The notes below the pieces were generated by a model. It was not told the origin of the DNA. It did no database searches and saw only the letters and a list, made by a program, of their open reading frames with translations. DNA of 64,000 nucleotides from Coptis chinensis (Eukaryota; Streptophyta; Magnoliopsida; Ranunculales; Ranunculaceae). This document shows, piece by piece, positions 21,171-33,878 of the stretch. Each line of letters begins with the position of its first letter. The stretch's first letter is position 1. The stretch spans positions 100,677,001 to 100,741,000 of the forward strand of contig CM027379.1 of the NCBI GenBank assembly GCA_015680905.1, given 5' to 3'. A program made the position numbers and the translations under genes.

Positions 21171-23803
21171 GCTTTGAGATGGCGTGCTTATAGCTAGCCC
21201 CCAGTTCATAGTAGAAACAGCCCTTTGTGGCCGTTAATGTTGTTTAGCCCCAGTATCTGAGCTTGGTTGACATGTTTAGATGTCAATAATTTGTCCCAGT
21301 TCGGAGATGGCTATGGCTATCCCTAGCTTGATTGGCTTGCAATAAATTGCAAAGGGAGTGAGCTTCCATTTTGCAATTCGAGCGACTCACTGGTTTGTGG
21401 TATATGCAAACTGTAACGCCCGTATTTAAAATACATATTTAGTTATTAATTTATTAATTAATTAATTTATTTAAAATTCACTAGATTGGATTTGGGATAC
21501 GTGGGCCTGATTCATGGGCCCGAGTCTGTGTTGGGCTTGGGTTTCAAACCCAAGTATATAATCACATTGTTCTAGAGAATAGGGTTTTTTTTTGGAGAAT
21601 AAAAAAATAATAAAAATGGAGGCAGAGATAGAAACTGGATTGCTAGAGCGTGGGAGCGCGACGGTTCGGACGATGAGGGATTCGTTGAGTTTTAATATAG
21701 GTGAGTAATTATATTATTTTTTAAAATCGATTTCACAAAAGCTTTACTGTCAGAGTTTTTGGTTCTCGCTCAGTTTAGTTTTTTCTGCATTTTCCTATGT
21801 CGTTATTTTACTCATACTGTCAATTTTATTGGACTGGTTAGGTTAGATAGTAGTAGAGTTATTTACTAAATCCTTGAAACTCTGGATTAAACTGTTGGAA
21901 CTCGGAAGGAGTCACCAATGGCGTCGCGAGTCCAACAGAAAGAAATCGTCCTACATTTTGGTGGAACTCTTCTGGGGTGGTGTTGATATTGTAGTTTTAA
22001 CTGCTATACTGTTGTTGTGCGGATGGATTTTATTTTGATTGGGTTGATGTTGAGGACGTCAAGATGGAAATTTGAGTGTGCTGTTGGAGCTTGAGAAGGC
22101 GTTAATGGCGCCGAACGCCATTGGTGAGCAGTGAGTTTTGTTTTGGATTTTTGTATGCCCTAAAGTTTTGGTTGTTAATGGGGATCAAAACCCAACGATT
22201 TAAGTAGTGGTGAAGTTTGGCCGGATGGTGCGGAGGAAGCTTCGATGGGCAGCAATAGCGGTCGGGGTTGAGTTTCGCAGTATGAGGGAATCGGGTTTTG
22301 TTGGTATCAAAAGAGGGGGTTTTTCTAGGGGATCAAAACCGAACCATTTTGGTTAGGTTGGAGTGCCGGTGGGTGGTTAGTTTGTGGCTAGTGGTGGAGG
22401 AAGAAGAAGGAAGGGGCATTAATGGCGATACTGGTTCTGTTGCTGTGGTTGGGCCTTGGGCCGAACCAATCAGTTACTTGGGTCGGTTTAAATTGTTGGG
22501 CTTTAGTTCTAGTTGTTGGGCCAAACTAGTTTTGTTAAGTTTGGACCAGTTCTATTTTGTTTTGTTTGGGCCGGTTTCAGTTCAAAGTTTTTAGGCCGAT
22601 TTAGTTTAAGTTGTTTGGGCCAAAACTAATTAGTTTTCTTTGGGCCGGTTTCTAATTTTATGTGGGTTGGTCCTTATGTACCCAATTGGGTCAGGTTGAA
22701 TAATAAGTTGGTTTAGACTTTTGGGGCCGGGTTCTAAGGTTTGGGTTTAGGCTTGGCTAGTTGGGTCCGAACCATTTCCTTAGTCATAAGCCCAGGAGCC
22801 ATGCACCTTTGACCTTAGCCATGAACCATGGCTATGACTCTGAACCTGTTGAACATGGAAACGACAGTTTGACTTTGACAATGATGTGTTGACTTTGACA
22901 ATGACGTGTTGACTTTGACCGTTGACTGTGGAATGTTGACTTTTTCCAGATTTTCACATATTTAAGAATATGGACAAATGTAGTAATAAAATATTGTCGG
23001 AAATTGTATAATTTTGTTTGTCTTTATCTAATTAAGATTTGATGTGAGTAGTGTGTAAAACCTATAATATATTGGCACGTAACAAGCGGGAAATTTTTAT
23101 AAGACTTAGATATATACGTTTTTACGATAATTAAATTATATACAGACTTAGATTCATGGATTTTGATTGTAGATTGTTGACTGTTTAATTGTGTTACGTT
23201 TTTATATATTTAATTATATGGACAAATCAAATGCTAAAATATTGTGGAAGCTTATATAAATTTGGTTGTCATTATCTAAGAATGATTTGACGTTGATATT
23301 GTGTATATTTTGACACGTGACGAGATAGAAACTTTAGGAGATATAATATTCCTAAAACGCTATAAAAATATATGCGATACGTTTGAAGCAATTGTGACAT
23401 TATATAATACGTTGGGATATATATATTAAATGCAATAATTTTGGAGAAATAAATGTATAAACGCTCCATTATTTTATATGTGAGATGCTACTAGGAGGTA
23501 GTAGAGTATTTGTGGATATTTCCCACGGGAATGTGGCATAGTTCAATAATACATTGGCACGTGAAAGAATAAAAATGATTATGAGATATATTGAGATATT
23601 TCTAAATAGTGTGGTTTGGTTCAATAAGGTATTTGACCTGCATGTGATATAGTGGAATGAGTATTCCGAGATATAAATGTATGACATTTGAATAAATTAC
23701 GTAACGAAAATCCTAGAACCTAGCTACCACAACTCATGTGATTTGGCCCTTCTGGCGTTTCAGTGAATCTGAATGGCCCTTTTTGGCGTAAGTAATGTGA
23801 TTG

Positions 23804-23808
23804 GCCCT
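23804..23808. repeat. Target-site duplication of Athila-2, left copy
   Basis: GCCCT precedes the 5' LTR start TGATAAG and is repeated at 41824-41828 after the 3' LTR. Confidence 0.9.
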
Positions 23809-25672
23809 TGATAAGCATCCAAAACTGTAATATTAAACCCTGAGAGACATAACATTTTGGTCGATTATGTGTTTAATAATCATGTAATAATTATATTTTC
23901 GTACTTTTGCAGGTTTCCGCAATTAAAATGAATATAGTGATAAAACATGCATCGAAAAGCGGGAATACGGGAATATTTGGAGTCTCCCACTCGACCCCGT
24001 GAAGCCGAAGTTTCCAAAAAGAAACGAGAACCGGTCGCGGAATGGGCCCATATATAAAGAAGCGGGAAACTTCGAAGCTCAAATCGGATAAATCTAGGTG
24101 CCGACGTTGGCTAGTGAAGCCGCCAAGTACAGAATACTGGGAATATTTGGAATTCCCACTCAATCCCCGTGAAGCCCAACAAAAGCGACTAGAGCGAAGT
24201 TTCCAAAAAGAACGAACCGGCGTAACGGGCCCACATATAAAAAGCAGGAAACTTCCGTAGCTCAAATCGGATAAATCTAGGTGCCGCGGCGTTGGCTAGT
24301 GAAGCTGCCAATACGACGGCTAATTTAACTCTCGCGAAAGGACAAAAAGTCGTAAAATGCCAAAATCGGCGCCGCCATCGGACACTAAAGTGGACCCCAC
24401 TCTGCCGGGCCCGAAGGCATGATGAGTCAGCATAAGCAGGTGTCAAAGGATGGTTTAAAATTGATACCACCGGCAAGAAAGAAAATATCGCGCACAATTC
24501 AAACGGTGGTTTGAATTGAAATGAAATTTAACAAACAAAACAAAACACAAAAAATCAGCAAAAAGACAAAAATTTAATACGGTTTTGAACTTTTCAATTA
24601 GCTAAAAACCAAACCTGATTCGATATTAAGATTTCACGTGAAGGGTCCCCCGCCTATATATATGTGAGGGGTTTTCATATATCTTCTTCAAAAACATATT
24701 AATGCTTTTAGCTACGCTTTAGTTTTTTCTTGAGACTTACCTTCCACCGGTTTCATTTCAAAGAACTTAATCGTAAGTTATTATTTTACTCTTAATAACT
24801 TGTCATTTCTTTTCTTGTTTAATTTCTGTCCGCATTTATTTACTTAATGTATACAAAGTTTTATTATTCCTTCTATGATGATGAGCTAATCCCCCCCGGG
24901 GGAGGGTTATCTTCGCTTCGTGTGAAAATCCGGATTATTTCGTTAATATTCTAGAATCACTACTTAGAATTAGGCATAGAATTAACATCCGGTCCCAAAA
25001 TGACCGAGATCAGTACAAAGTTGGAGTGTCGATGCTCCAGATGCTTCGCAATTCAAAAATGTCTCGCGACGACTGCAGTGTCGCATGACTCTTCAATTCG
25101 TCCAGCTGATGTGAAGTCGAGCCAGGAGCGGAAATAATATACCAGAGATGAGGTATTATCGAAACTCCTTATGCTAGTGAAATGCGACCTAAAGATGTGG
25201 GCATGCACTAGGGATCAATACTCGACGTCGTCTCCAAAACGAGACGAATTAGAGATGTAGTGATTTAGTAATAAAAACTGTTGAAAAATGATTCTTGCAT
25301 GAGCATGATTAACTCTCTCCCTGTTTCTCTACTTTTGTTTACCTACATATAATCGCCGTAGTAATTTATATTATTTGCATTACCATTAATTTAATTAAAA
25401 ACCAACTAAAAAGAAACCTAAAAATCCTACTCACCAAGTTGTAATTCCAGTTGTGAACCTATCCGAGCCCTAAGGTTTGGACGATCCCTTACTCGACCTA
25501 TCCTACCAATCCCACGTGAGTAAGGTAACTTGACTAAAACGTACGACTATTCGGACGTTGGACTTTGGACTTTGGACTTGGACTGTGGACCTCGGACTTT
25601 GGACTGTGGACCTCGGAGTTAAGAAAATAAGTAACTGAAAACCAATAAACGTGTGTAAATGCTGTTCTATCA
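23809..25672 (+). repeat. 5' LTR of Athila-2
   Basis: The LTR is 1864 bases, TGATAAGCATCC to TTCTATCA. U3 contains two tandem copies of a roughly 170-180-base unit (about 23957-24125 and 24126-24310), each with a GGGCCCAYATATAAA segment. A G-box (CACGTG, 24635-24640) and a TATA box (24654-24663) follow. Near the 3' end there is a GGACTTTGGACT minisatellite (about 25556-25617). Confidence 0.93.
24635..24663 (+). promoter_or_regulatory. Putative core promoter of the Athila-2 LTR
   Basis: A palindromic G-box CACGTG is followed 14 bases later by CTATATATATATG. The pair is conserved in the 3' LTR (40789-40794 and about 40808-40817). The promoter role is inferred. Confidence 0.55.
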
Positions 25673-25674
25673 AA

Positions 25675-25690
25675 TGGCGCCGCAAGACGT
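25675..25690 (+). other. Primer binding site of Athila-2 (diverged tRNA-Asp type)
   Basis: TGGCGCCGC starts two bases after the LTR, as in Athila-1. The first eight bases match the tRNA-Asp complement; the following bases (AAGACG) do not match well. Confidence 0.7.
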
Positions 25691-26868
25691 AGAAGGACTC
25701 TCGGACTTAACGTAATAACTGGAATACATCCATAAAAACTCCCCTACCTCCTCCTCATTTTTAATTTTCATTTTTGTTACAATACTAACTCTTTACCGTA
25801 ATTTTTCTACTAATAAATATCGCGGAGCCATGTTGTTTATTTTCATTAGCATGATCCTAAGTACTCGTAGGAATTTGAAATCTTGAACGGACAAAAGAGT
25901 CTCGGACGAGACTGAATTAGTAGCACTTGAGACTAACACCGAGTATCAACACTCCGGTTTTAGGTACAAGCCACTTTCCTTTTCGATTACTCTTTTGGGC
26001 TCTTTGGTCCTGTTTTTCTAGTAAGCATAAACTTCGGGGAGTAGTCGATCGCTATAACGAGGAATCGCGGGGCGCCAGGGTTTCAAACTCTTAAACTCCT
26101 CAAACTTTGTCGAGGATATTATTTGCTATAACCTGTTTTACCTATTATATATATGTTGGCATGAGAACTCCGTGCATGTAAAGGTGGTTCGTCATTACAT
26201 ATTCACGTAACACAATTAATATGATTCGAATATATTTTGATATATCGTGGCGTCAAACCACTGCTTAGAATATTTTTGTATGTGTATGTTACATCAATTC
26301 CATTACCACGGTATTCAATTGCATGAGTTCGTTCTTGACATCCCCTAGCTCACATATAACTTACATATAGTTTGCATTATAGGTAATATAGATTTGCATG
26401 GGTAGAATGTCTGCGTAAATTAGTATATGATTAGTTAGTTCTATTTTGGCATCTATCGTTTTTAATTGCATATTTCGTAATCACGTCTCTCCATAATACA
26501 TTAAATTAAATAAAAAATAAAAATAAATAATAAAAATAATAAAAAATCATAGTAATTAAAAATTTCATCTAAATCATCTTAATAACACCCCGCATAATAC
26601 ACCATCATAAATCATCATCCTATTCCATCGATTGCCTAGGAAACTTGAAAAATTGAGGTTGCCTAATTAAGGAGCGTCTGCTATACGAACAACCTCCCTC
26701 AATTCTCTCGGGTAACCTCTTTGCTGGAATATTCACACGTTATCCTAGCTTCCCGCCGAGTTAGCAGCAAATTTCGGGGAAGGCGTGCTTCAACTCCTCC
26801 TTCCTAACTTCTAAAACCTCCGGTCATTATTCGTTTCTTATGAGCACTAAATTAAAATTCATATTTGT
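25691..26868 (+). other. Untranslated leader of Athila-2
   Basis: No sustained ORF is present. There is an A-rich stretch around 26505-26550. The first gag-like frame begins at 26869. Confidence 0.5.
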
Positions 26869-28740
26869 ATGAGACTACGGTCTGGTAAACATAAGGAATT
26901 AGAATTTACATATCATCGTCGAAAATACAAGAAACAATTGTTTATGTTATCTCCTAGGCATAGTTCCTCCTCCGTAAATCAACCTCGTCAAACATCTCCG
27001 TTTCCATTATCTCCTTTAATTATGGATGAAGAAAATCTCACAGTCGAGCCCTTTCGGATTTCTATACTGCCCTACAGGAAGGACATGCTTCCTGCATTAA
27101 ACTCGATGCGATTGTAGGTTATTTTCGTATTCCGCCAAACATTTTCGGTTTGTTACCTGTTTACCATGGTTTAGACCATGAAAAATCGTACAATCATTTT
27201 CGTCGGATGCAACAAGTAGTCACCACTTTCCGCCATCCGACCGTTACCAACGAACAAGTTTTGCTTAGGTTGTTTCCCTTCACCTTAGCTGATAAAGCTT
27301 CAGTTTGGCTTGCCGGACAAGCGCCGCAATCCATTGACACATGGGCCAAACTTGTTCAAGCATTCATGATAAAGTTCTATATATACTCAGAAGAAAACTA
27401 CAGAAATGTTTCAAAAGATTCAATTCTTTCGCCAGCACCCCCAGGAATCCTTTTCGGAAGCGTGGAGCAGATTTACCGATCTACTTCTCGAATGTCCCCA
27501 TCATCAACTCGACGACATTTGTATTAGTCCGTTCATTCTTTAATGGTCTCTCGACCATCAAAAGGAAACATTAGATATCATGAGCGGCGGTTGTTTCATG
27601 GACAAGTATTCTTGGAAGCATACACTTTTCTTGAGAAACAGGCCTCCACGAAGCACCCATTGGGGAAACACTAATTCTTCTAGATCTTCTAAAGACACTC
27701 CTACCAAAGTTACGTCTATGTTCGAGGTCAAACCCGATCCAGAATTAAAAACTCTAATCGAGTCCCTAAACAAAAGGTCGATGCTCTTTCGGTACAAGTA
27801 AATGAACAAAACCCAAACAGGTCATGGGTCGCTAACGCTTCCCCATGCCCTCTTTGCTTAAGTCCCGAGCCGCGCCCGATTCTTATTGTCCTTTGGTATA
27901 CGAAAGTGTCCTCCCCAACCTTACGAAGAGGCTTGTGCTTTCAACATCCCTAATGCACCTTGGCGACAACATCCGAATTTAGCTTGGGCACCCCCTGTCC
28001 AACAACAAGCTCCTTCAGGTGGCAACAACGTTCCTGTACGACCACCCGCGAACTACAATTCCTATCGTCAAGGAAATCCTCCACAATTTCAGCAAGGGCA
28101 AGGTAATTTTCCCAATAACGCAAATATGGGATACTAGAACAACCGCAACCTTGTTCCCGCTAACCAAGGATATGGCTACCAAAATCAACCCGTAAATAAT
28201 AACCGTGAACTAGTTCCTGCTGCTCCCTTGGTACAATCCACAGCCGATAAAACGGGTGAAACTTTCCCCGACATACATAAATCAGCGAGAATCAAATCCT
28301 AGCTTCTATATACGGTGGTCTCTTGGTTTGTTAGCTCGGGATAAAAGTCAAAGGCGTGTTCCCGGCCAAGCGGTTCAAACCACTAAGCCTACAAACGCGC
28401 CTTTGAACTCAACAATGCATCGGGACCTAGTAATCCAAGCCGGGGTGAAGTAAATGCCATTACCACTCTTCGTTACGGCGAACCATCGACAATAATATCA
28501 TTATGCGGACGAGGAATCGACGGAAGCCACGACTAACGCGTCCTTCCAACTCCTACCTCATGACCTATAAGCGGAAGAAGTTGTACCATCAAAATCTACA
28601 CCTACGCCCTAGGAAAAGATACCATTGATCCTTGTATGCGATTCCGTCCAAAAGCTCCGTTCCTGCCCGTTTGGTAAAGAACAAACATGACCGAACATTT
28701 TGATGAGATCCGTGAAACCTTCACAAATTTGACCATAAAC
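26869..28740 (+). pseudogene. gag: gag of Athila-2 (degenerate)
   Basis: The first ATG frame (26869-27117) has the LRSGK motif near its start. The gag core follows in another frame (27150-27527) with VYHGLDHEKSYNHFRRM, LRLFPFTLADKASVWL and IDTWAKLVQAF, parallel to the gag core of Athila-1. Further frames (27886-28137) give a Gln/Asn/Pro-rich segment similar to the Athila-1 Gag C-terminal half. A recognisable zinc knuckle is not intact. Multiple frameshifts make a full protein impossible from this copy. Confidence 0.82.
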
Positions 28741-29630
28741 TTACCTTTCCTAGACGCGCTAAAGCATTAGCCCAAGCATGCCAAGTTTTTGAAGGACATG
28801 TGCACCACCAAACGACGCATCGAATGTACCTCAACAAGCGTTTCTCATCGGCGGTTTCCCTCGATTACCACTACCAATGGTGTGGTAAAGTACAAGGACC
28901 AGTCGACGAATTAACTATACCATGCACGCGTTAGGCGACAAAGTATACCGCTCATCGCGACTTTTAGACCTAGGTGCGGTGTTAACCTACTTCCTACTAC
29001 TTATTTTTAGCGGTTAGGTCTTCATGAATTGAAACCAACCAATATGACTCGCGCAACTTCGCGGATCGCTCCATCAAGTACCCAAAAGGCATAATAGAGA
29101 ACGTTATAGTAAAGGTCCAAGATTTTTACTACCCAGTTGATTTTGTCATTCTAGATACTGAAGTAGCCTGTGACTCCATCCCTATCATCTTGGGACGTCC
29201 TTTCCTTGCAACTGCCAACGCTCTCATAAATTGTCGGGACGGTTCAATGACATTGTCTTTCGGGAACCTTTCTGTCGAACTCAACGTGTTCAAATTAATG
29301 AAACAGTTTCCCGATCCTATAATGGAGAGCGGGATTAGCTTGGTTGATAGTCTGGAACATGATTATTTCACAAACTCTTTTCCCCCAGACGAGATACACC
29401 AATTTCTTTCTTTTGATAATCCGGAGTTTGACGGTGACTCGTACGTAAGGGATGTCCATGCATTATTAGAGTCAGTACCACTATTTGACCCTAATGCTTC
29501 GGTGCAAACTAATTCAGAAGAACCGAATTCGCTCTTTTCCATTGAAGAAATGATCCCTCACGAATCCTTGATCCCCAATCCTCCAACTCCGGATTTAAAA
29601 CCTCTACCCCCGATTTGAAGTACGCATACA
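28741..29630 (+). pseudogene. Protease and pol linker of Athila-2 (degenerate)
   Basis: The active-site stretch reads LLDLGA at about 28966-28983, but the following SVN is lost through an indel. The C-terminal protease motif is clear at 29190-29250 (GRPFLATANALINCRDG), matching Athila-1 residue for residue over most of its length. An acidic, Pro/Ser-rich linker runs to about 29618, as in Athila-1. The protease would be inactive. Confidence 0.82.
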
Positions 29631-31170
29631 TCTCGATCCCGATGGTAGTCACCCTATAATAATTTCTGCTCATTTGACTACGAAGAGACACGTTTGATTC
29701 ATGTTATTCGTGAACACCGCCCATTTATCGGATGGTCCTTAGATGATATCAAGGGAATCGACCCTAGCATATGCACGCGTCATTATACATCTTGATGACG
29801 GCACAAAGACATCGTGAGAACCACAACGCCGCCTTTAATCCGCCATGAAGGAAGTAGTGAGAGAGGAGGTTCTACGTTTACTTGATGCGGGTATCATATA
29901 CCCTATCTCGGCGGTGATGGGTTAGTCCCGTCCACGTTGTTCCCAAAAAGTCCGGCATTCAAGTTGTGCAAAATGAAAATGGTGGTGCATCTCCACTCGC
30001 ATTCCTTTGAAATGGAGAATTTGCATTGACTATCGCAAACTTAATGCCGAACCCTAAAGATCACTTCCCTCTCCCATTCATTGACCCGGATGCTAGAGCG
30101 TTTAGCCGGTCATGCTTACTCTTGTTTTTCTTGATGGCTATTCCGGATACTTCCAAATTGTCATCGATCCGCCGATCAAGAAAAGACAACTTTCACATGT
30201 CCCTTTGGAACCTTTGCATCTGGGGCGAATGCCTTTTGGTCTTTGTAATGCCCGGGCACTTTCCAAAGCTGCATGCTTCACATTTTAGTGATATGGTGGA
30301 GCGTTATATGGAAGTCTTCATGGGCGACTTTTCCATTTACGGAAATTCTTTTGACGATTTGTTTATCCAACCTTTCTAAAGTATTAACGCGTTGTGAAGA
30401 GAAAAATCTGGTACTCAATTGGGAGAAGTGTCATTTCATGGTTACCAAAGGACTTGTTCTAGGTCATATTGTTTCAAAAGATGGGATAGAGGTTGATAAA
30501 GCTAAAATTGTTAAAATTTCTTATTTACCCTTCCCACGCCGCGATTCGGGATATCCGTGCCTTTTTTAGGCCACGTTGGGTTTTACAGGAGATTCATTCA
30601 GGATTTTTCTAAAGTTGCTCGACCCTTAACCAATCTCTTGCTTAAGGATGCAGTATTCGATTTCAATTTCAATTGCAAACAAGCTTTTGATACTCTAAAA
30701 CCGCTCGACTACCGGCTCTATCATTCAACCCACGATTGGTCTCAACCATTCGAACCGATGTGTGACGCTAGCGACTTTGCTATTGGTGTCGTGCTAGGCC
30801 AACGACGTGGACGACAAACCCGTTGTCATTTACTACGCTAGTAAAACTCTTTAACGACGCCAACGTAATTATACCACAACCAGAAAGAGAAAGAGTTCTG
30901 TTGTCTGTTATCTATGCTTTTGGATAAGTTTAAGCCCTACCTAGTTGGAACATCGACCATAGTATATAATGACCATGCCGCATTCGGGTACTTTTTCGCG
31001 AAAAAGGACGAAAACAACGATTGTTCCATTTGGATCCTTCTCTTACAAGAATTCACCACGGAAATCAAAGACAAGAAAGGGAAAAATGTATGTAGCTTCG
31101 ACCATTTATCAAGGATGGTTGGTGACATCGATAGTGATTCGAAGCTATTGGTGATTCCTTCCCGCACGAA
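29631..31170 (+). pseudogene. pol: Reverse transcriptase and RNase H of Athila-2 (degenerate, active-site change)
   Basis: Recognisable pieces in several frames are RICIDYRKLN-like (about 30018), SDMVERYMEVFMGDF (the YXDD-type box, where Athila-1 has FMDDF), RCEEKNLVLNWEKCHFMV, LGHVGFYRRFIQDFS and the RNase H segment MCDASDFAIGVVLGQ. The first catalytic aspartate of the DD pair is glycine here (GGC, about 30322-30324). With the frameshifts near 30380, 30530 and 30820 this shows the copy is dead. Confidence 0.87.
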
Positions 31171-32478
31171 TACTTGTACTCTATTTTCTCATCTCCATGG
31201 TATGCGGATATCGTTAACTACCTAGTTACCGAGGAAGTCCCTCCTTTTGGTCACGCCCCGATCATAAAAGTTCTTATCCATGTAAAATATTATTTCGGGA
31301 TGAACCCTACCTCTTTAAGTATTGTTCCGACCAACTCATTCATCGTTGCATTCCCGATCGAACACACCGACGTATTATCCTTTTGCCATGAACAATCTTG
31401 CGAAGGTCATTTCGATTGGAAAAAAACCGCGCCAAGGTGTTACAATGTGGTTTTCTTGGCTACCCTTTTTCGCGATGCAATACCTAACATTCGCGTAGCT
31501 TGCATTCGTTGTCAACACCTAGGTCGAATTACCAAGCGAAATATGATGCCCCTAAATCCTATCTTGATAGTGGAAATTTTTATGTTTGGGGCATTGATTT
31601 TATGGGACCCTTCCCTATTTCTCAAGGTTTTCTATACATTTTAGTCATTTATAGACTATGTGTCCAAATGGATTGAGGCACTTTCGCGTGTCGCTCAAAT
31701 GACCATAAGATCTGCCGTGAGATTTGTAAAGAAAACATTTTCTCTCGTTTTGGTGTTCCCAAAGCTATCATCAATGATGGGGTACACATTTTTTGTAACA
31801 AAATTTTGGGTTTTAATGAAGAAATATGGAGTTACTCACAAGGTTGCTACTCCATACCACCCACAAACGAGTGGCCAAGTGGAAGTCTCCAACAGAGAAA
31901 TAAAGTCTATTCCGAGAAAACCGCCAACCCATCAAGAAAGGATCGGTCTCTCGCTTTATCGGATGCCTTGTGGGCATACCGAACACGATTTAAGACACTA
32001 TAGGGATGTCTCCTTACCGCATTGTTTTGGAAAACCTTGTCATCTACCGGTTAAACTTGAGCACCGTGCCTTTTGGGCCATCAAAAGCCTCAATTACAAT
32101 ATCATCGAGGGCGAAGCGTTTAAAATTGCAATTAAATGAAATGGAGGAGATTCGAGTGATGCTTATGATCTCTCAAATCCTACAAAGCTAATATGAAAAG
32201 AGTGCACGACAAGCACATTTTGGCGTAAGGATTTCAAAATTGGCCAAAAAGTTTTACTGTACAACTCCAGATTACACATCTTTCCTGGTAAATTGAAAAC
32301 ACGATGGTCTGGTCCTTTCATTGTGTCAGCTGTGAGACATTATGGGGCAATCTCTTTGCTTAATCCAAAAGATAACAGCGAATTTCAAGTCAATGGACAA
32401 CGCCTAAAACATTACCACGAATTACGCTCACCAGATGTTGAACAAACTCTTCTTCAAAATCCAGTTTACACTGACTAG
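31171..32478 (+). pseudogene. pol: Integrase of Athila-2 (degenerate)
   Basis: The HHCC region is partly preserved (FCHEQSCEGHF, RCQHLGRITKRNMMP). The core has [28 protein letters not shown], including the catalytic Glu region. The C-terminal part (32293-32478) has [20 protein letters not shown] and ends NPVYTD, the same end as in Athila-1. Several frame changes separate these parts. Confidence 0.87.
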
Positions 32479-33878
32479 ATGTTTCATTTGGCGTACTCAA
32501 TCTTGTTCTATAGAGGGTGTGCCATTTTGGTAGCCGGGCCATCTTCTATCTTATGATCTCCAAAGTTCTTTGAAGTGTGTGGTTTGCAAAGTTAGGAACC
32601 TTAGTCCACGAAAACTCTTTTACAAAACCGAGTATAAATGTCTTACGTAACACGAAAGCAAGCGTGTTTTTCGATGCGATGGGTACCTAAAATTTCACCT
32701 CCTTCCTTATCTTCCCTTTTCTACTCTCTACCTCGCGAACTTCAGCTAATCATTTGGTGTAAGTCTCACTCATCACGAATAGGAAATGGTCGTAGTTCTT
32801 TTGCTCATAAACGGCGCGGCTTGAAGGATGGGCTGGTGTATGCATTGCCAAACACCATACATCTAGGCCGGACTTCCTATCCGATACTAGCCCGGTTTAA
32901 GGTATACTTTTGTCTAACACACCGTGCGCGGGATAATCTTCGCCGCCACGCCGTTTCTCCCACGAGGATGGGATTCGTCTTGAGAATCGGCGTTAAAAGA
33001 CTTCGATTCGTCTTGAGGATCGGCGTTAAAAGACTCACCTTGTAAATATGTTTATTTTGTTACCTTTTCCCTTTGCATTAAGTTTTGCACAAGGGATTCG
33101 TGGTCAAACCTCAGATGTTGCATACTTGGAACACAAGCGGGCAATGGATTCCACCCGGACCAACCCTAGAATTGGTTACTTTGAGTCCCTTAGAGGCGGG
33201 TTTGAGGATAGCCGTATGTAAAAGGGCAATTTTATTAGGCCAGAAGGCCGGTCGAGGATGGTACCGCCCCGCCCCTAACCCCATAATACATAGAGGTGAA
33301 GCCACACCGGGCCGGATTGGGTTTGCTCCGGAGCCGACATGACAATTGTCAATGATTTAAGATGGTGACTTCCCTGGACATCTAGTGTTTTTCACGTATA
33401 TCTCCCTTGTATGTAAACAAAACCTTTACACATTTCTTTTCTTTTAAAAAAAAAAAAAATTGTGACTTTCAAGAATGACTCACACAATTGGATAGAATTT
33501 TTCGTGCAGATCGTTTCGATATCTCATTCGTCCAATTCGGAGTCCAAACGAGTCGTGGGTATGCATTTAGATTTTTAGGTTTAAATCAGGCTTTAGGCTT
33601 GATTTGGGCTTCGAGAAAATTTTAGGCCCAACCAAAATATCGATTTCTCGGTCGATTTAAACCCAAACAACCCGATAACACGCGTCACAAATCCACGATT
33701 CGTCTTCCTAAAAAACCGGATCTTGCCCCCTCGAATCGGTCTCGCCGAGAGACAGCCCACACTAAAACGGGTCTCGTAGCGAGACCCCTCACAACTCGAA
33801 CAAGAATCCCTTCTGTCAGATCATCCAAATTCTCCCCCTCATCAGTGATCAATATCCATCCTCTCTATACAACCAGAA
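32479..33878 (+). other. Post-pol spacer of Athila-2
   Basis: No ORF of this 1.4-kb stretch is convincing. There is a direct duplication of a roughly 33-base unit around 32969-33040 (GGATCGGCGTTAAAAGACT type) and an A-run at 33447-33459. A leader-like stretch precedes ATG 33879. The GGGAGGCAACCC hairpin of Athila-1 is not recognisable here. Confidence 0.5.

Noticed and set aside
22298-22594. 98-codon ORF in the Tekay-like solo LTR
   Set aside because: Low-complexity G/T-rich sequence within an LTR, with no recognisable domain.
33085-33342. 85-codon ORF in the Athila-2 post-pol spacer
   Set aside because: No resemblance to the env-slot ORFs and an open opposite strand; probably chance.
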